Position numbers and translations under genes: made by a program. A DNA stretch of 64,000 nucleotides from Deroplatys truncata (lineage: Eukaryota > Arthropoda > Insecta > Mantodea > Mantidae). How positions within the stretch are numbered: the first letter of the stretch is position 1; each line of letters opens with the position of its first letter. The stretch spans positions 282,313,341 to 282,377,340 of the forward strand of contig CM060990.1 in assembly GCA_030765065.1 (NCBI GenBank). Reading direction: 5' to 3'. Below are positions 44,175 through 54,895 of this stretch, one piece after another. The notes under the pieces were generated by a model. The model was not told where the DNA came from and ran no database searches. It saw nothing but the letters and a program-made list of their open reading frames with translations.

Positions 44175-45440
44175 GATTATTTAGTGGACAGATAAACACG
44201 TTACAAAAACCTACGTTGTATGACTGTTACACCGTGGTTTTAAACACATTATAAAAACGTACGCCGTTAAGGCTGGTTCACAACCGCCCGAGAACGGGAA
44301 GCAATGCACCACGCAAGATACTGGTTCACAACAGCCCGGTAACGAGAACGGGAATGCATATCGATCACAAAGTGAAAGTCGATTTTGCGCATTGGGATTT
44401 CATTTGTTTTTAACTGACCAATGACATTTTTTCATCTACTTCCAATTTAGCCAAGCCAACGTCAAAATTCGATAGAGTAAACATTATCTAAATGTATATC
44501 CATTACATTTCCGATCCCTCTAGTTATACCAAGCTTTCATTCCTTTATTTAATGGCATACATTAAAATTGTTTATTGTTCTTTTTTCATTTCCACCGATT
44601 TTAGCTGTTCTTTGTAGCTTTTGCCATTGTTTTTTTTAGGTAATAGCCAGTTTTGAGTTGCATATAAACAAACTACAAATGATCCCTTCACCAGAGGAAG
44701 CAACGCTGATTAGATTTGCGGGTGTCGGGATGAGGTTAGGAAGTACATTTACTACTAATTCCTTCCACTTACATGTTTCCAGCTTTCGACTATACAGAGC
44801 ACTAGTGGCTGTTTCATGTCACGGCTGCCTAAAACAACCTCTAGAGTGAAGAGTCTAATATGCACAATAAGGATCTAATATGCCGTGCCCCAGAATGAGA
44901 AAGCTAAAAGTTGGGCAACTCTTCTTTCCCGTTCCCGGGGCCCGGGAAGGCTTCCCGTCGGTTGTGAACATTCCCATTTGAATATATGTATTTCATCTTT
45001 CTCGTTCTCGTTGGTTGTGAACCAACCTTAATTCCTTCCACTTTCATGTTTCTGGCTTTCGACTATAGAGAGCACTAGTGGCTGTTTCATGTCACGGCCG
45101 CCTAAAACAACTTCTAGAGTGAATAGTCTAATATGCACAATAGGGATCTAGTATGCCGTCCCCGAGAACGAGAAAGTTAAAAGTTGGGTAACTCTTCTTT
45201 CCCGTTCCCGGGGCCCGGGAAGGCTTCCTGTTGGTTGTGAACATTCCCATTTGAATACATGTATTTCAACGTTCTCGTTCTGGTTACCGTTCTCGTTGGT
45301 TGTGAACCAGCCTTTAACCTGTTTTAATTATTAAGTGGACAGATAAACAGGTTATAAAAACGTATGTCGCATGGATGTTACACCATGTTTTAATTATTTT
45401 ATGGGTAGATAAACAGGTTGCAAAAACGTACGTCGTGTTA
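44175..45440. repeat. Minisatellite with TGGACAGATAAACAGGTTA units, interrupted by a MITE
   Basis: Units of about 75-90 bp contain TTAAGTGGACAGATAAACAG, a TTATAAAAACGTA-like block and ACTGTTACACC. Copies lie at 44180-44268 and 45318-45440, with a MITE between them in one unit. Confidence 0.75.
44269..45314. mobile_element. MITE with GGCTGGTTCACAAC ends and an internal 273-bp duplication
   Basis: Inverted ends AAGGCTGGTTCACAAC (44269-) and its complement ending at 45314, flanked by TTAA at 44267-44270 and 45314-45317. The right 273 bp is present twice in tandem (44757-45029, 45030-45313), each copy ending in a right terminus, so the element has two potential right ends. Runs of GAGAACGGG/CCCGTTCC near the ends are also inverted. 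No coding capacity. Confidence 0.85.
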
Positions 45441-45634
45441 CTGTTACACCTTGTAATTCTTAAGTTATACCGTCTGCCTTAGAGTTTTTTATGCTTATCA
45501 CACGTATGTGGCCAACCTGCTTCCCCCCAGCCCACATCACACCAGATGACGTCATGCGAATGTTTTGCATCCTGTGCGAATGTGCGAGGACTTAGAAAGC
45601 CAGCTTGACCGAATAGACCTACTCATATCAAGAG

Positions 45635-46100
45635 GGTTTAGGGGCATAAAAACTACTCAATTATCCTCAAAAGTGAAAATTCTGTGCAAATGCGAAAATT
45701 TCCTGGATGATGCGGAAGTCGTAGTGATACATGTGGGAACTAATGACTTAAGAGGGGGCAAAGAGACCAGAAGAAGTTATGGATGATGTGTACAGTGCTA
45801 TAAGAACTGCAAAGGAAAGGTTTCCAAAAGCAGTAATTATCGTAAATAATGTAATTAAAAGGCGAGATGTATGTCAGGATTTTATCCAATGTGTGAATGA
45901 AAATTTATAGGACTTGTGAATCCTTGAAAGCAGTAGATGTAGATAAATATTTAGACCAGACCTGCTTAGAAAGGGAAGGGTTACACCTTAATAGAAAAGG
46001 TACATGGGGGTTAGATCAGGTTTTGAACAAAGTTGTTAATATTGTAACAAGACAAAGCGCAGGCAAACTAAGAGTAGTAACAGTTGGTGACTTAGACAAT
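45635..46100 (+). pseudogene. CR1-like LINE C, ORF1 SGNH domain remainder
   Basis: Continues the SGNH domain: GIKTTQLSSKVK, VVVIHVGTNDLRGG (about 45717-45758, the Gly/Asn block), a VIKRRD stretch (about 45852-45869) and EGLHLNRKG (about 45974-46000, the Asp/His block, where Glu replaces the Asp of DGLHLN). Frameshifts separate the blocks. No separate function. Confidence 0.85.
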
Positions 46101-47129
46101 AAAATGAAAACAATATCAGGTAATGAGAATACAACAGCATCTATAGATAAAAATCAAGTTGATCATGCTGCTGTTTGGCTTTTGCACCTCAATATACAAG
46201 GCATATTGTTTAAAAATGATGAATTTAGTTTATTTATAGAAGGATTGGAGTTACACTTAGGAGTAATTTGTTTAAATGAGCACTGGCTCGGACAAGAAGA
46301 AATTGTAGCTTTAAATAAAATAAAAGGGTTTTCCCTAGCAGACTCTTATACTAGGAAGGAATCGACACGAGGTGGATCTTGCATTCTAGTTCGTGACCAC
46401 CTGTTACAATATACTAAAATTAGGGATGATCTAAAAGCCTTAAGCACTGAAAAAAGTTTTGAATTGTCAGCAGTGAATATTGAATGTTTGAACACCTTGG
46501 TAATCTCTATATACAGGGTACCCTACTATCACACGTTAAAAATATTCCTTACCAAATTAGAATGTCTGTTTAATAAAATACAAAATAATAAAAACAAAAA
46601 GTCATTATAGCCATGGACTGCAATATTGATCTGATCAATACAAATCAAATTGCAAGTGGAAATTCAAGCACAATTGCTAATGAGGAGTATCATGGCAACC
46701 ACATTAATAATTTTTACACCAGTATTGTACAGAGTTATGGGTTTCAATTCAAACATAGTTATCCAACTAGGATTACAAACTTTTCTACTACATGTATTGA
46801 CCACATATTAGCCAACAAAACATATGATGAGGGAGAATGTATAGTGCAAGAAACGGGTCTCTCCGATCACAATATATAACCGATATACAAAGGTGCCAGC
46901 CAAACACAAAACAAACAAAGTAAAAAAAAGCAATTTCTAGGCGTATCTATAGCACGGAAACCATTGCAAAATTCAAAGATAAATTACATAACACAACTTG
47001 GTCATTCAACCTCACAGATACTGTCGACACTAATTATAATAATTTCCTCAGAGAATTACTAGTTATACTGAAATGTTTCCTAAATTCCAGGTTTCACAAC
47101 CGATTAAAAATATCATTATACGCTGATAG
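46101..47129 (+). pseudogene. CR1-like LINE C, ORF2 endonuclease
   Basis: LLHLNIQGI, LNEHWLG (Glu-His-Trp block), GGSCILVRD, ISIYRVPYY and, in another frame, DCNIDLIN (46616-46639), where relatives have GDFN. TCIDHILANKT and LSDHN follow. A frameshift at about 46610 splits it. The linker region after 46880 is cut by a transposon at 47130. Confidence 0.85.
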
Positions 47130-48030
47130 GAGAAGTAAACAAAACCACGTGACAAGACAGCACCTCATTGGCTGGTGGACAAATTACAACCTTTCCCCAC
47201 TTAGCATGTAGTATCTTTCTCTACAAAAAACAGTTCGGTTCATATCGTAACATTTTATGTTTATTCTCATGCAGAGAAATATAAAACACTCATTACCGTA
47301 ACAGTTAAATTTATGAAACTAAATGTGTTTGTTCAGATTCACCTATAACTACATGAACCCTTATATCAGAGGATTTAAGAGGCTATGTGCAGGCGCTGCA
47401 GTTCATTTCCGGTTTCCGAATGAGAATCCTCTGCCACTGTGAAAAACATAAACGCGGGAAATGGAAAGTAGACAATTGTGTTAAATGATTTTAACAAATT
47501 CTGTGAAAAGTATCCACCTTTAATTGACAATGAATATGATTTGTCATTGTTTAGCAATAATTGAACTTCTTTATAGTGATGCAGAATTGTTGCTCGGATA
47601 GCTTGGGTCGCGTTTGTTTTCTGTTGTGTTTTAACCTATAGTGCTAATCGTTATTTAACTTGTTGACTCATAAAAGGTTAAAGCAAAGGTTGTATGCTGA
47701 TATTAGTAATTAAATGAATGACTTCTAAAGCCTGAAGTTAAGAACAGTTTAATCCAGTACCTTTAGACACAGATGCCGAACTGTTCAGGTACAACTTTTA
47801 TATATCTACTCTTAGCATTATGTGTTAGAAGTTCTGGATGTAGGGCAAAATATAGGAATAGGATATACAATTTTTAAAAGCTAATGATTCCCAAGCTGTG
47901 CAATATCCTGTATTCGCATTCTGTCTAAAGTTATTTCCTCTCACGGGTCTTAGTTCCTGTCATCCTCCACGTGGTGCTGCCATGTGCTCGGCGGAGTGAT
48001 ACATTTAAGTTTTGTTTACTTCTCCTTTCA
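47130..48030. mobile_element. Non-autonomous DNA transposon in LINE C
   Basis: About 0.9 kb with inverted ends GAGAAGTAAACAAAAC (47130-) and GTTTTGTTTACTTCTC (48010-48025). The flanks GCTGATAG (47122-47129) and GCTTATAG (48031-48038) look like an 8-bp target duplication with one mismatch, and removing the element and one copy keeps LINE C's frame. The right end has 5-6 extra bases beyond the inverted repeat. An 8-bp duplication suggests hAT or P type. No transposase frame. Confidence 0.75.
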
Positions 48031-49262
48031 GCTTATAGTGAAAAAGGTATAGATTGGTGCACTCAAGGCATAAGAATATCCAGTGCCCGCAAAAGATTCC
48101 TGCATAAATTGTATAAAACTACAACCAACAGACTTTATCCAGTATTATAAAACATACCGTAAAATTTATAAAACGTAATTAGAAAGGCAAAACAGCTAGC
48201 CATAGATAAATTTATTAAAAATGCTGAGAATAAATGTAAGGCAACATGGAGAGTAATAAAAGGGGAACTGGGACTAAGTAACGCCAATGATGATAAAATC
48301 AATGTAATAGATAATGTAACTGCAGATGCATTAAATAATTATTTTGTGGATATAGCTAAGCATATTCGTGAGGAATTTCCATCTGTCCAAGACTCTAATT
48401 TTGCACTCTTAGAAAATAGCTGTAGCTTGTTAACACCTCTGTTAAATTTTTCTAGTGTTTTACCGAATGTAATATAAAATATAATAACGAAGTTAAAAAC
48501 GAAAAGGTTAGGACGAACTACCCCCGTTCCTCATAAAGGAAATAAAACATGAAATAAGCGTGGAATTAATTGTTCTTTCACACAAGCCGTGTGTTGGACA
48601 GGGTTGGAATAAGTGTGCAGCTCAGCAAAATAATCAATTAATCCTTATCCATGGGTGTCTTTCCGGATAGAATGAAGTATGCGGTGGTGAAACCTGTACA
48701 CAAAGGTGGAAATACCATACCAAACATTTTTTGGCTAATTTTGATTCTCCCAACTTTTGCAATTATATTTGAAAAATTGTTCATTTTCAACTTATTACTT
48801 ACTTAGAACATTACTCCAAACTAAATAATTTTCAACATGGCTTTAGAGCAAACTGTTCAACAATAACAGCATTAACAAACCTAGTAAATGTCTCACAAAT
48901 GATAGACGAGAAACAACATACTGCAGTACTTATATGTGATAATTCGAAAGCTTTTAACTGTGTGAGTCATTACATATTATTGAATAAATTGGAATTTTAT
49001 GGCATAAAGAATACTATTTTACTATTTAAAAAACCAGAAACAGAGTGTCATTCTGAATAATTCAATAAGAACGGCCCAATCTAACTTCAAAGCAATAACC
49101 ACTGGTGTGCCACAAGGGAGTGTGTTAGGCCCCCTATTATATGTAGTATACACCAATGATCTCCCAAATTGCATAAATACTAAAACAGTCATGTATGCAG
49201 ATGATACCCATCTTATTGAAAGGCACAATCAATGGTAATCTACAAAATGCAAAGTAGCCTTA
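48031..49262 (+). pseudogene. CR1-like LINE C, linker and RT
   Basis: Linker with EKGIDWCTQGIRISSARKRF (48041-48100) and KATWRVIKGELG, then RT in many frames: VVKPVHKGG (about 48690), TTGVPQGSVLGPLLY (about 49097-49140) and catalytic MYADDT (49194-49210). It stops about 50 bp later, where a Penelope-like element begins on the other strand. A segment near 48570-48650 resembles part of family R and may be another small insertion. Confidence 0.8.
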
Positions 49263-49269
49263 ACTCAAA

Positions 49270-50459
49270 ATAAAAAGAGTTGAGGGTTGTTACACTACAT
49301 CACTAAAATATTCTTACTTGAACGCGTTTCGGGAGACGGCTTGTTCCCATCGTCAGCATGTTCTCAACTGATGTTTCCGGTCATTGTCTGGAGGATAAGT
49401 GTGGCTAGTGGTGTTCTCTGGTGCTGGGCTGATGAACCACCAAAGGCTGGGCAGTTCGAAATTCATTAGGTGATTCCTATGTTTGACAATATATATTTTT
49501 TCCCAGATGTCCAATTCATTGCTGCTGTTGATCGGTTTTAAGAGTTTTATGTTTGGAGTGATATCATGGTTTGAAGACCAGAAATGATGTGCTACTGCTG
49601 ATTTATCTGGCTGCTTTTGGTAAATGCATCTCATATGCTCTTTAAGTCTAATTTCCAGATTTCTTTTGGTTCTTCCTATGTATACCAGGTTACATTCATT
49701 ACAATCAATTTGATATATACCAGCTGATTTATCGTTGGGGATAGGATCGTTTGTTCTGTTACATAGTAGTTTCTGTATATTGTGGTTATTCTGTGGATAC
49801 AGGGTGATGTTGTATTTCTTGAAAATCCTTTGAAATTTATGATGTGTCCAAGGGTGATAAGTGAATTTTGTATATGCTTGTGGTTTTTGTTGTCTGAGTA
49901 ACGTAGTCATTTGTTGGATGTATTTCTGTCTTTCAAACCTTTTTATCTTCTTATCTATTGTTTTTTTCTGGTACCCATTCATAGTGGCTATGTTGATAAT
50001 GTGCTGGTATTCTTTTTGGTATTCCACTTTCTCCATTGGTACATGTACTAACCTGTTTGTAATACTATTTAAAATTGCATGTTTGTGGCTTGTAGGATTG
50101 TAGCTATTGTTTTTAATATAATTTTCTGTGTGCGTTGGTTTTCTGTAATAGCCGAACGTTAGTTTGTTGTATGCATTATTTTTTATGATCCTGATGTCTA
50201 GGTAAGGTAATTGGCCATTTTCTTCTTTTTCTATTGTGAATTTAATAGATCTTTTTTGTAAATTTAATAATTTCAAAGCATCTTCTGAAAGGTTTTTTGG
50301 AACAATAGCAAAAACATCATCCACATATCTATACCAGGTTTTGAATAGATGTGGGAAAGATTTAGTAATATGGCATTCAAAATGGCTCATATATAGTTCT
50401 GCTAAAAATGATGAAAGGGGGTTTCCCATAGTTAGGCCTGTGGTTTGTTTAAAGATTTT
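49270..50459 (-). mobile_element. Penelope-like element, 5'-truncated
   Basis: Leftward element holding the end of RT plus a GIY-YIG endonuclease, as in Penelope-like elements. The right edge (50459) is an abrupt truncation inside RT, immediately followed by a truncated family-2 SINE. The 3' end lies near 49270 after the stop at 49353. Confidence 0.85.
49353..50429 (-). CDS. Penelope-like RT C-terminus and GIY-YIG endonuclease (partial)
   Basis: 358 codons without a stop. The first Met is internal: RT sequence (KQTTGLT) continues upstream of it to the truncation point. Numbering from it: TMGNPLSSFLAELYM (RT motif 4-type block) at the start, catalytic YVDD at 35-38, an RT-thumb/linker, then GIYQI (237) and YIGRT (250) of the GIY-YIG nuclease, with a Cys pair (243, 246) and downstream His residues that resemble the family's zinc-binding pattern. 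It would nick DNA and reverse-transcribe its RNA. The N-terminal RT fingers are lost, so it is probably inactive despite the clean frame. Confidence 0.9.
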   Translation of the reverse strand: MGNPLSSFLAELYMSHFECHITKSFPHLFKTWYRYVDDVFAIVPKNLSEDALKLLNLQKRSIKFTIEKEENGQLPYLDIRIIKNNAYNKLTFGYYRKPTHTENYIKNNSYNPTSHKHAILNSITNRLVHVPMEKVEYQKEYQHIINIATMNGYQKKTIDKKIKRFERQKYIQQMTTLLRQQKPQAYTKFTYHPWTHHKFQRIFKKYNITLYPQNNHNIQKLLCNRTNDPIPNDKSAGIYQIDCNECNLVYIGRTKRNLEIRLKEHMRCIYQKQPDKSAVAHHFWSSNHDITPNIKLLKPINSSNELDIWEKIYIVKHRNHLMNFELPSLWWFISPAPENTTSHTYPPDNDRKHQLRTC

Positions 50460-50734
50460 GTGGTACCGTGCTAGCCTCTAGTTCCCAAGGTCGCGGGTTC
50501 AAACCCGGCGGAGGGCGATGGATTTTTTCGGGCGTAAAAATCCTTAGCATGGCTTCCTTCGGAAGGGAAGTAAAGCCGGTGGTCTCGTGTCGTAGATTTA
50601 CGGTACGTAAAAGAACCTCAAGCCTGATAAAGAGGCCTCTGAGCAAAATTATCGGTCTTTCACGCCCAATATAGAACGGGACGCTCTGAACCACAGCATT
50701 TTAAGAGCGTCCATAAATAAAACTCAATTTAATT
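50459..50734 (+). mobile_element. tRNA-derived SINE, family 2, 5'-truncated copy
   Basis: Aligns to 15127-15402 throughout (B box GGGTTCAAACCC at 50495-50506; GATAAAGAGGCCTCTGAGC; 3' end CATAAATAAAACTCAATTT). Lacks the first ~15-20 nt, including the 5' acceptor-stem strand. Similar enough to the first copy to suggest recent activity. Confidence 0.9.
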
Positions 50735-51180
50735 TTAATTTTGCAAAATTCTACCCACATCCTCTATCTTTTGGGAGATTTGTCCCTGTTTGGAAACGCA
50801 AGAAAGTAGATAAGTTCCCTGTGTGTTTCCCTTCTCACATTACAGCCATATGCACAACATTGAGGCATTTTATTTTTCACAATATTACGTTGCTTATATA
50901 ATACTAAACTGACTCAGTAACACCATCACAAAAACTCCACCACAAAGTACACTACCCTTGAACTTAAATACCAACAACAATTTATGAAAACGTATTATCA
51001 CACGTGCAACAATGGCTGACTTATGATCTCCCAACTGCTTCCAGCACACGGCTGGCTCTGATGACGTAGGTATAAGGTTATTATTCGCCCATTTGCGCAG
51101 CGATAACAGTGTGGCGGAGTAGAAAATAACCTTACCACTGCATTTTACGTCATATCCTTCATTCAGGAAGAAACGTAAGT
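50735..51180. other. Unassigned spacer
   Basis: No gene, tRNA-like head or clear repeat recognised. A GGTTATTATTC / GAAAATAACC inverted pair near 51073-51147 may mark a small element. Confidence 0.4.
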
Positions 51181-52950
51181 TTTGTGTTTCATTCTTCTTT
51201 AACAGGAACTTATTTTATTAATTTCCAAATCACTGGTCCATAATTTATCACTTAAAATAATCTGTTTAAAAACTATACTTAGGAATCATATTATTTAGGC
51301 TAAATACAAGCTACAGAAAGGTTTCACGTATTAAAATGCGCCAATAAGATGGTATAGTGACATTGTGGATCAGTTATGAGAATCTTTACTCATAAACGAT
51401 AAAAAATATTATTCATCATACATTATGGTTAAAACTGTAGTATTTATAAACCAAAAGTCCTATTCACTGTATTTTTTATAGTAACAATTTTGTTGGTGCA
51501 CAGCTTCGTGCAGAATTATTATTTAAGCGTATGTACCACATTTCACCGTACTAAGTCAACAGGTTTGGGAGAAAAATGATTCCCAGCTACGAAAAATGTG
51601 ATATCCAGAAAAACGCATTTTAAGTTAAAATAACACTTAGCGTAAAAGGTGAGTACAGTAATATGTTTACAAAATTTACAAAACAGGTCTCACACTGGAT
51701 GCTTTCACGTGGTATTCAAGCACAAGGTACAGAAAGGTTTCAGGTATTAAAATGCCGCAATAGGATGGTATTCCGACGCTATGGATTAATTTTGAAATAT
51801 CTTTACCCATAAAGGTTTAAACATATCATTCGTCATACATTATGATTAAAACTGTAGTATTTATAAACCAAATGTCACATTTATTGTATTTTTATAGTAA
51901 CAATGTTGTTAATTCACAGCTCATGCAGAATTATTATTTAAATGTGTATACCAAATTTCACAATTCTAAGTCAATAGGTTTGGGAGAAAAATGATTCCCA
52001 TTTACGAAAAATGCTATATCCAGAAAAACGCATTTTAAGTTAAAATAAAAATTTAGCTTAAAACTTTAGTATAGTAATATGTTTCCAACATTTACAAAAC
52101 CTGGCTCACAAATGGTGCTTCTACATATTATTCAAGCTAAATACAAGCTACAGAAAGGTTTCCGATATTAAAATGCTCCAATAGGACGGTACTCTGACGC
52201 TGTGGATTAGTTTTACTAATAAAAGCTACGCTATGACAAATTGTAGTATTTGTAAACCCTATATCGTATTTACTGTATTTTTATAGTAATAATGCGATTA
52301 ATGTACAGCTTCCTGCAGAATTATTATTAAAACGTGTGTACAAAAATTTCACAGTTCTAAGCGATGATGATTTTTGTTTAAGGACGCTCAACTAGAGGTC
52401 ATTAGCGCGCTACAGTTCTAAGCCAATAGGTTTGAGAGGGAAATGATCCCCAGTTACGAAAAATGTGATATCCAGTAAAACGCATTTTAAGTTAAAATAA
52501 AAGGTCTCGCACTGGGTGCTTCTATACATTATGCAAGCGAAGTACAAGGCACATAAAGGTTTGAGCTATTAAAATGTTCCAATAGGATGATATTCTGACG
52601 CTGTGGATCAGTTTTGAGATATCCTTAGTCATAAAGGTTAAAAAAACGTTTATTCTTCATACACTACGATTAAAGCTGTAGTATTTATAAACCAAAAGAC
52701 ATATTTTTTTATATTTCTATAGTAACAATGTTGTTAATACACAGCTTCATTCAGGATAATTATTTAAATGTGTGTACCAAATGTCACAGTTCTATGTCAA
52801 TAGTTTGGGACAAAAAGGATTCCCAGTTACGAAAAATGTGATACCCAGAAAAACGCATTTTAAGTTAAAATAAAATTTACCTTAAAACTGAGTATAGTAA
52901 TATGTTTACAAAATTTACAAAACATGTCTCTAACTGGGTGCTTCTATCAG
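51181..52950. repeat. Main satellite (family 1), segment 4
   Basis: Long-type units only, after one short-unit end at 51200-51290. CAGAAAGGTTTC-type starts at about 51315, 51731, 52152 and 52553 (416, 421, 401 bp). Separated by 15 kb from segment 3. It contains a 50-bp retroposed insertion at 52362. Confidence 0.9.
52362..52411 (+). mobile_element. 50-bp insertion with an 11-bp target duplication
   Basis: Flanked by exact ACAGTTCTAAG copies (52351-52361 and 52412-52422), where other satellite monomers have it once. The insert starts CGATGATGATTTTTGTTTAA and includes CAACTAGAGGTCATTAGCG, which resembles 3' ends of some arthropod SINEs/LINEs. Probably a severely 5'-truncated retroposon. Confidence 0.75.
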
Positions 52951-53730
52951 CCCCGTCATCATCCAGGCACGCCGTACCACAGATTGTTTATCATGTACCC
53001 TCCCTCTCCAAACCCACAGCCGAGATAGAGCACTCATCGGGCCTACTCTATATTCACTCTTAGGTTGATCCGCGTCAAAACAAACCCCAGGTGACCAGTG
53101 CACCGCTATAATGTATCCTTCCGCCATGCGCACTAGAAATACCGTCACACTTTCAGACCATGTGGCAAGTACAGACGGCTCCAAATGTTTTCCGTTGCAC
53201 CGGGATCGGGGCAAGCGGGGTGCTTATCGAGAGGTTATTCCAGGTATCTTAGCTCGTACCCGCTCTACAAGGAAGGTTAAGAAATGTAACAGGCTAAACA
53301 AAATATCATTCCAACACATTTCCCTTAGACTTGGCTGTAAGAATGTAATAACTGTAAAAAGAAAACAGCAATAACATTACAACACAGCGACTTAAGCAGT
53401 ATACAAACTAATTTTTAGGAATTAGAGGAATCATATTATTGTATAACAAGCAAGTGTTAAAACAAAATGGTTTGGTATTTTTATATACTTAATGCTTTCT
53501 CTACTCATTATTAACTAACATGTGTTCCTTATTTTTATAATGTCCTTATGAAGTATGATTTTTCCGTGCAACGTGACAACAATTTAGGCCAGAAATTATT
53601 TAGAGTTATAATCTAAGTTACACTTTTCCCTATTTGGTTGCATGCAAGATGTCGTAATGACAACCAGCCGCTAATCTATTCCACAACTCATATTTTTACT
53701 GACTCTACTACTTACCTATAACACGTAGGG
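52951..53730. other. Unassigned spacer between satellites
   Basis: 52951-53280 is GC-richer than its neighbours and has overlapping short frames on both strands with no recognised motif; it may be a fragment of an unidentified element. The rest is AT-rich and empty. Confidence 0.4.
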
Positions 53731-54490
53731 AAAGTGTTGCATTCCATCCAAAAATTATAAAAAGAGATTCACCGGAAATACACTTTTTGAGACCCACTAA
53801 ATCCAAAGAAAGCATTTTTACTTTTCCTACTACGCACTTACAGTAAGCAGAGGAAGTATTGTATTCCACCTAAAAATTCAATAACAATATTCACCGGAAA
53901 TACATGTTTTGAGCCCCATTGAGTTTATTTTCCCTACTACGCACTTACAGTAAGTAGAGGAATTATTGTACTCCACCCAAAAAATTTAATAACGGGATTA
54001 ATACTCGGAACGGAATACTCGTTTTCAGACTCCCTGAAATCAAACAAAGCGTTTTTACTTTCTCTACTAGGTAGTTACAGTAAGGAGATAAAGTATTATA
54101 TTCCACCCAAAAACTTAATAAGAAGATTAATACTCGGAACGGAAATACTCGTTTTCAGACTCACTGAAACCAAACAAAGCCTTTTTACTTTCTCTACTAC
54201 GTAGTTACAGTAAGTAGAGCAGGTATTGTATTCCACCCAAAAATTTAATAACGATATTAATACTCGGAACGGAAATACTCGTTTTCAGACTCCCTAAAAC
54301 CAAGCAAAGGTTTTTACTTTCTCTACTGCGTAGTTACAGCAAGTAGAGCAAGTATTGTGTTCCACACAAAAATTGAATGAGATTCACCGGATATACACGT
54401 TTTGAGACCCCCCTGAATCCAAACAATGCATTTTTAGTTTCTCTACTACGTAGCTACAGGAGATAAAGAAGGTATTGTATTCCACCCAAG
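53731..54490. repeat. ~120-130-bp satellite (family 2), locus 2, about 6 units
   Basis: Same unit as at 11.8-12.1 kb. The GTATTGTATTCCACCCAAAA-type block recurs at about 53741, 53871, 53971, 54099, 54231, 54360 and 54481. One unit is shortened to about 100 bp; several run 128-132 bp because of an extra TACTCGGAACGGAA segment. Confidence 0.9.
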
Positions 54491-54499
54491 TAGCTTATT

Positions 54500-54895
54500 A
54501 TAGAGAGATCGAGCACAGTTTTTTGCGTTTATATGGGAAAGGATAGGGAAAACGAGGGTGTATGCGGGGGAAAATGCGTTTATATGTGAGAGATAGGGAA
54601 TACGGGGACTGATGCTAGGAGACAGTGGTAGAAGGAGGGAGTATGCGCTTTATATGAGAGAGATAGGGAATATGTGCAGAGGTGCTAGGCTAGACAGATG
54701 TTGAAGGAGGGGGAATATAAGCTTATACTGGAGAGATAGGGAATACGAGGGAAGGTGCTAAGATAGACGAATGTTAAAGGTGGAATGCGTTTATACGGGT
54801 GACATAGGGAATATGAGGAAAAAAGCTAGGATAATCAGAGATCTAGCGGAGTATACGTTTATACAGGAGAAGTAGTGAAACGTTTATAGGTGTTA
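54500..54895. repeat. Minisatellite, ~70-85-bp unit, about 5 copies
   Basis: Each unit contains GTTTATAyGrGAGA-like sequence, GATAGGGAATAyG and GGTGCTAGG(A/C)TAGAC. Spacing is irregular and copies are degenerate, with purine-rich strand bias. Confidence 0.8.

Larger units (their letters stand above)
43400..45634. mobile_element. 2.2-kb foreign block splitting LINE C's ORF1
   Basis: Separates the SGNH nucleophile block from the next ORF1 block (GIKTTQLSSKVK). It is composite: a family-R copy, a ~75-100-bp minisatellite, and a MITE inside the minisatellite. Exact outer junctions and any target duplication are not clear. The short stretch 45450-45634 is unassigned. Confidence 0.6.

Noticed and set aside
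52930-53214. 94-codon minus-strand frame
   Set aside because: No motif, and competing frames on the other strand; left as unassigned spacer.
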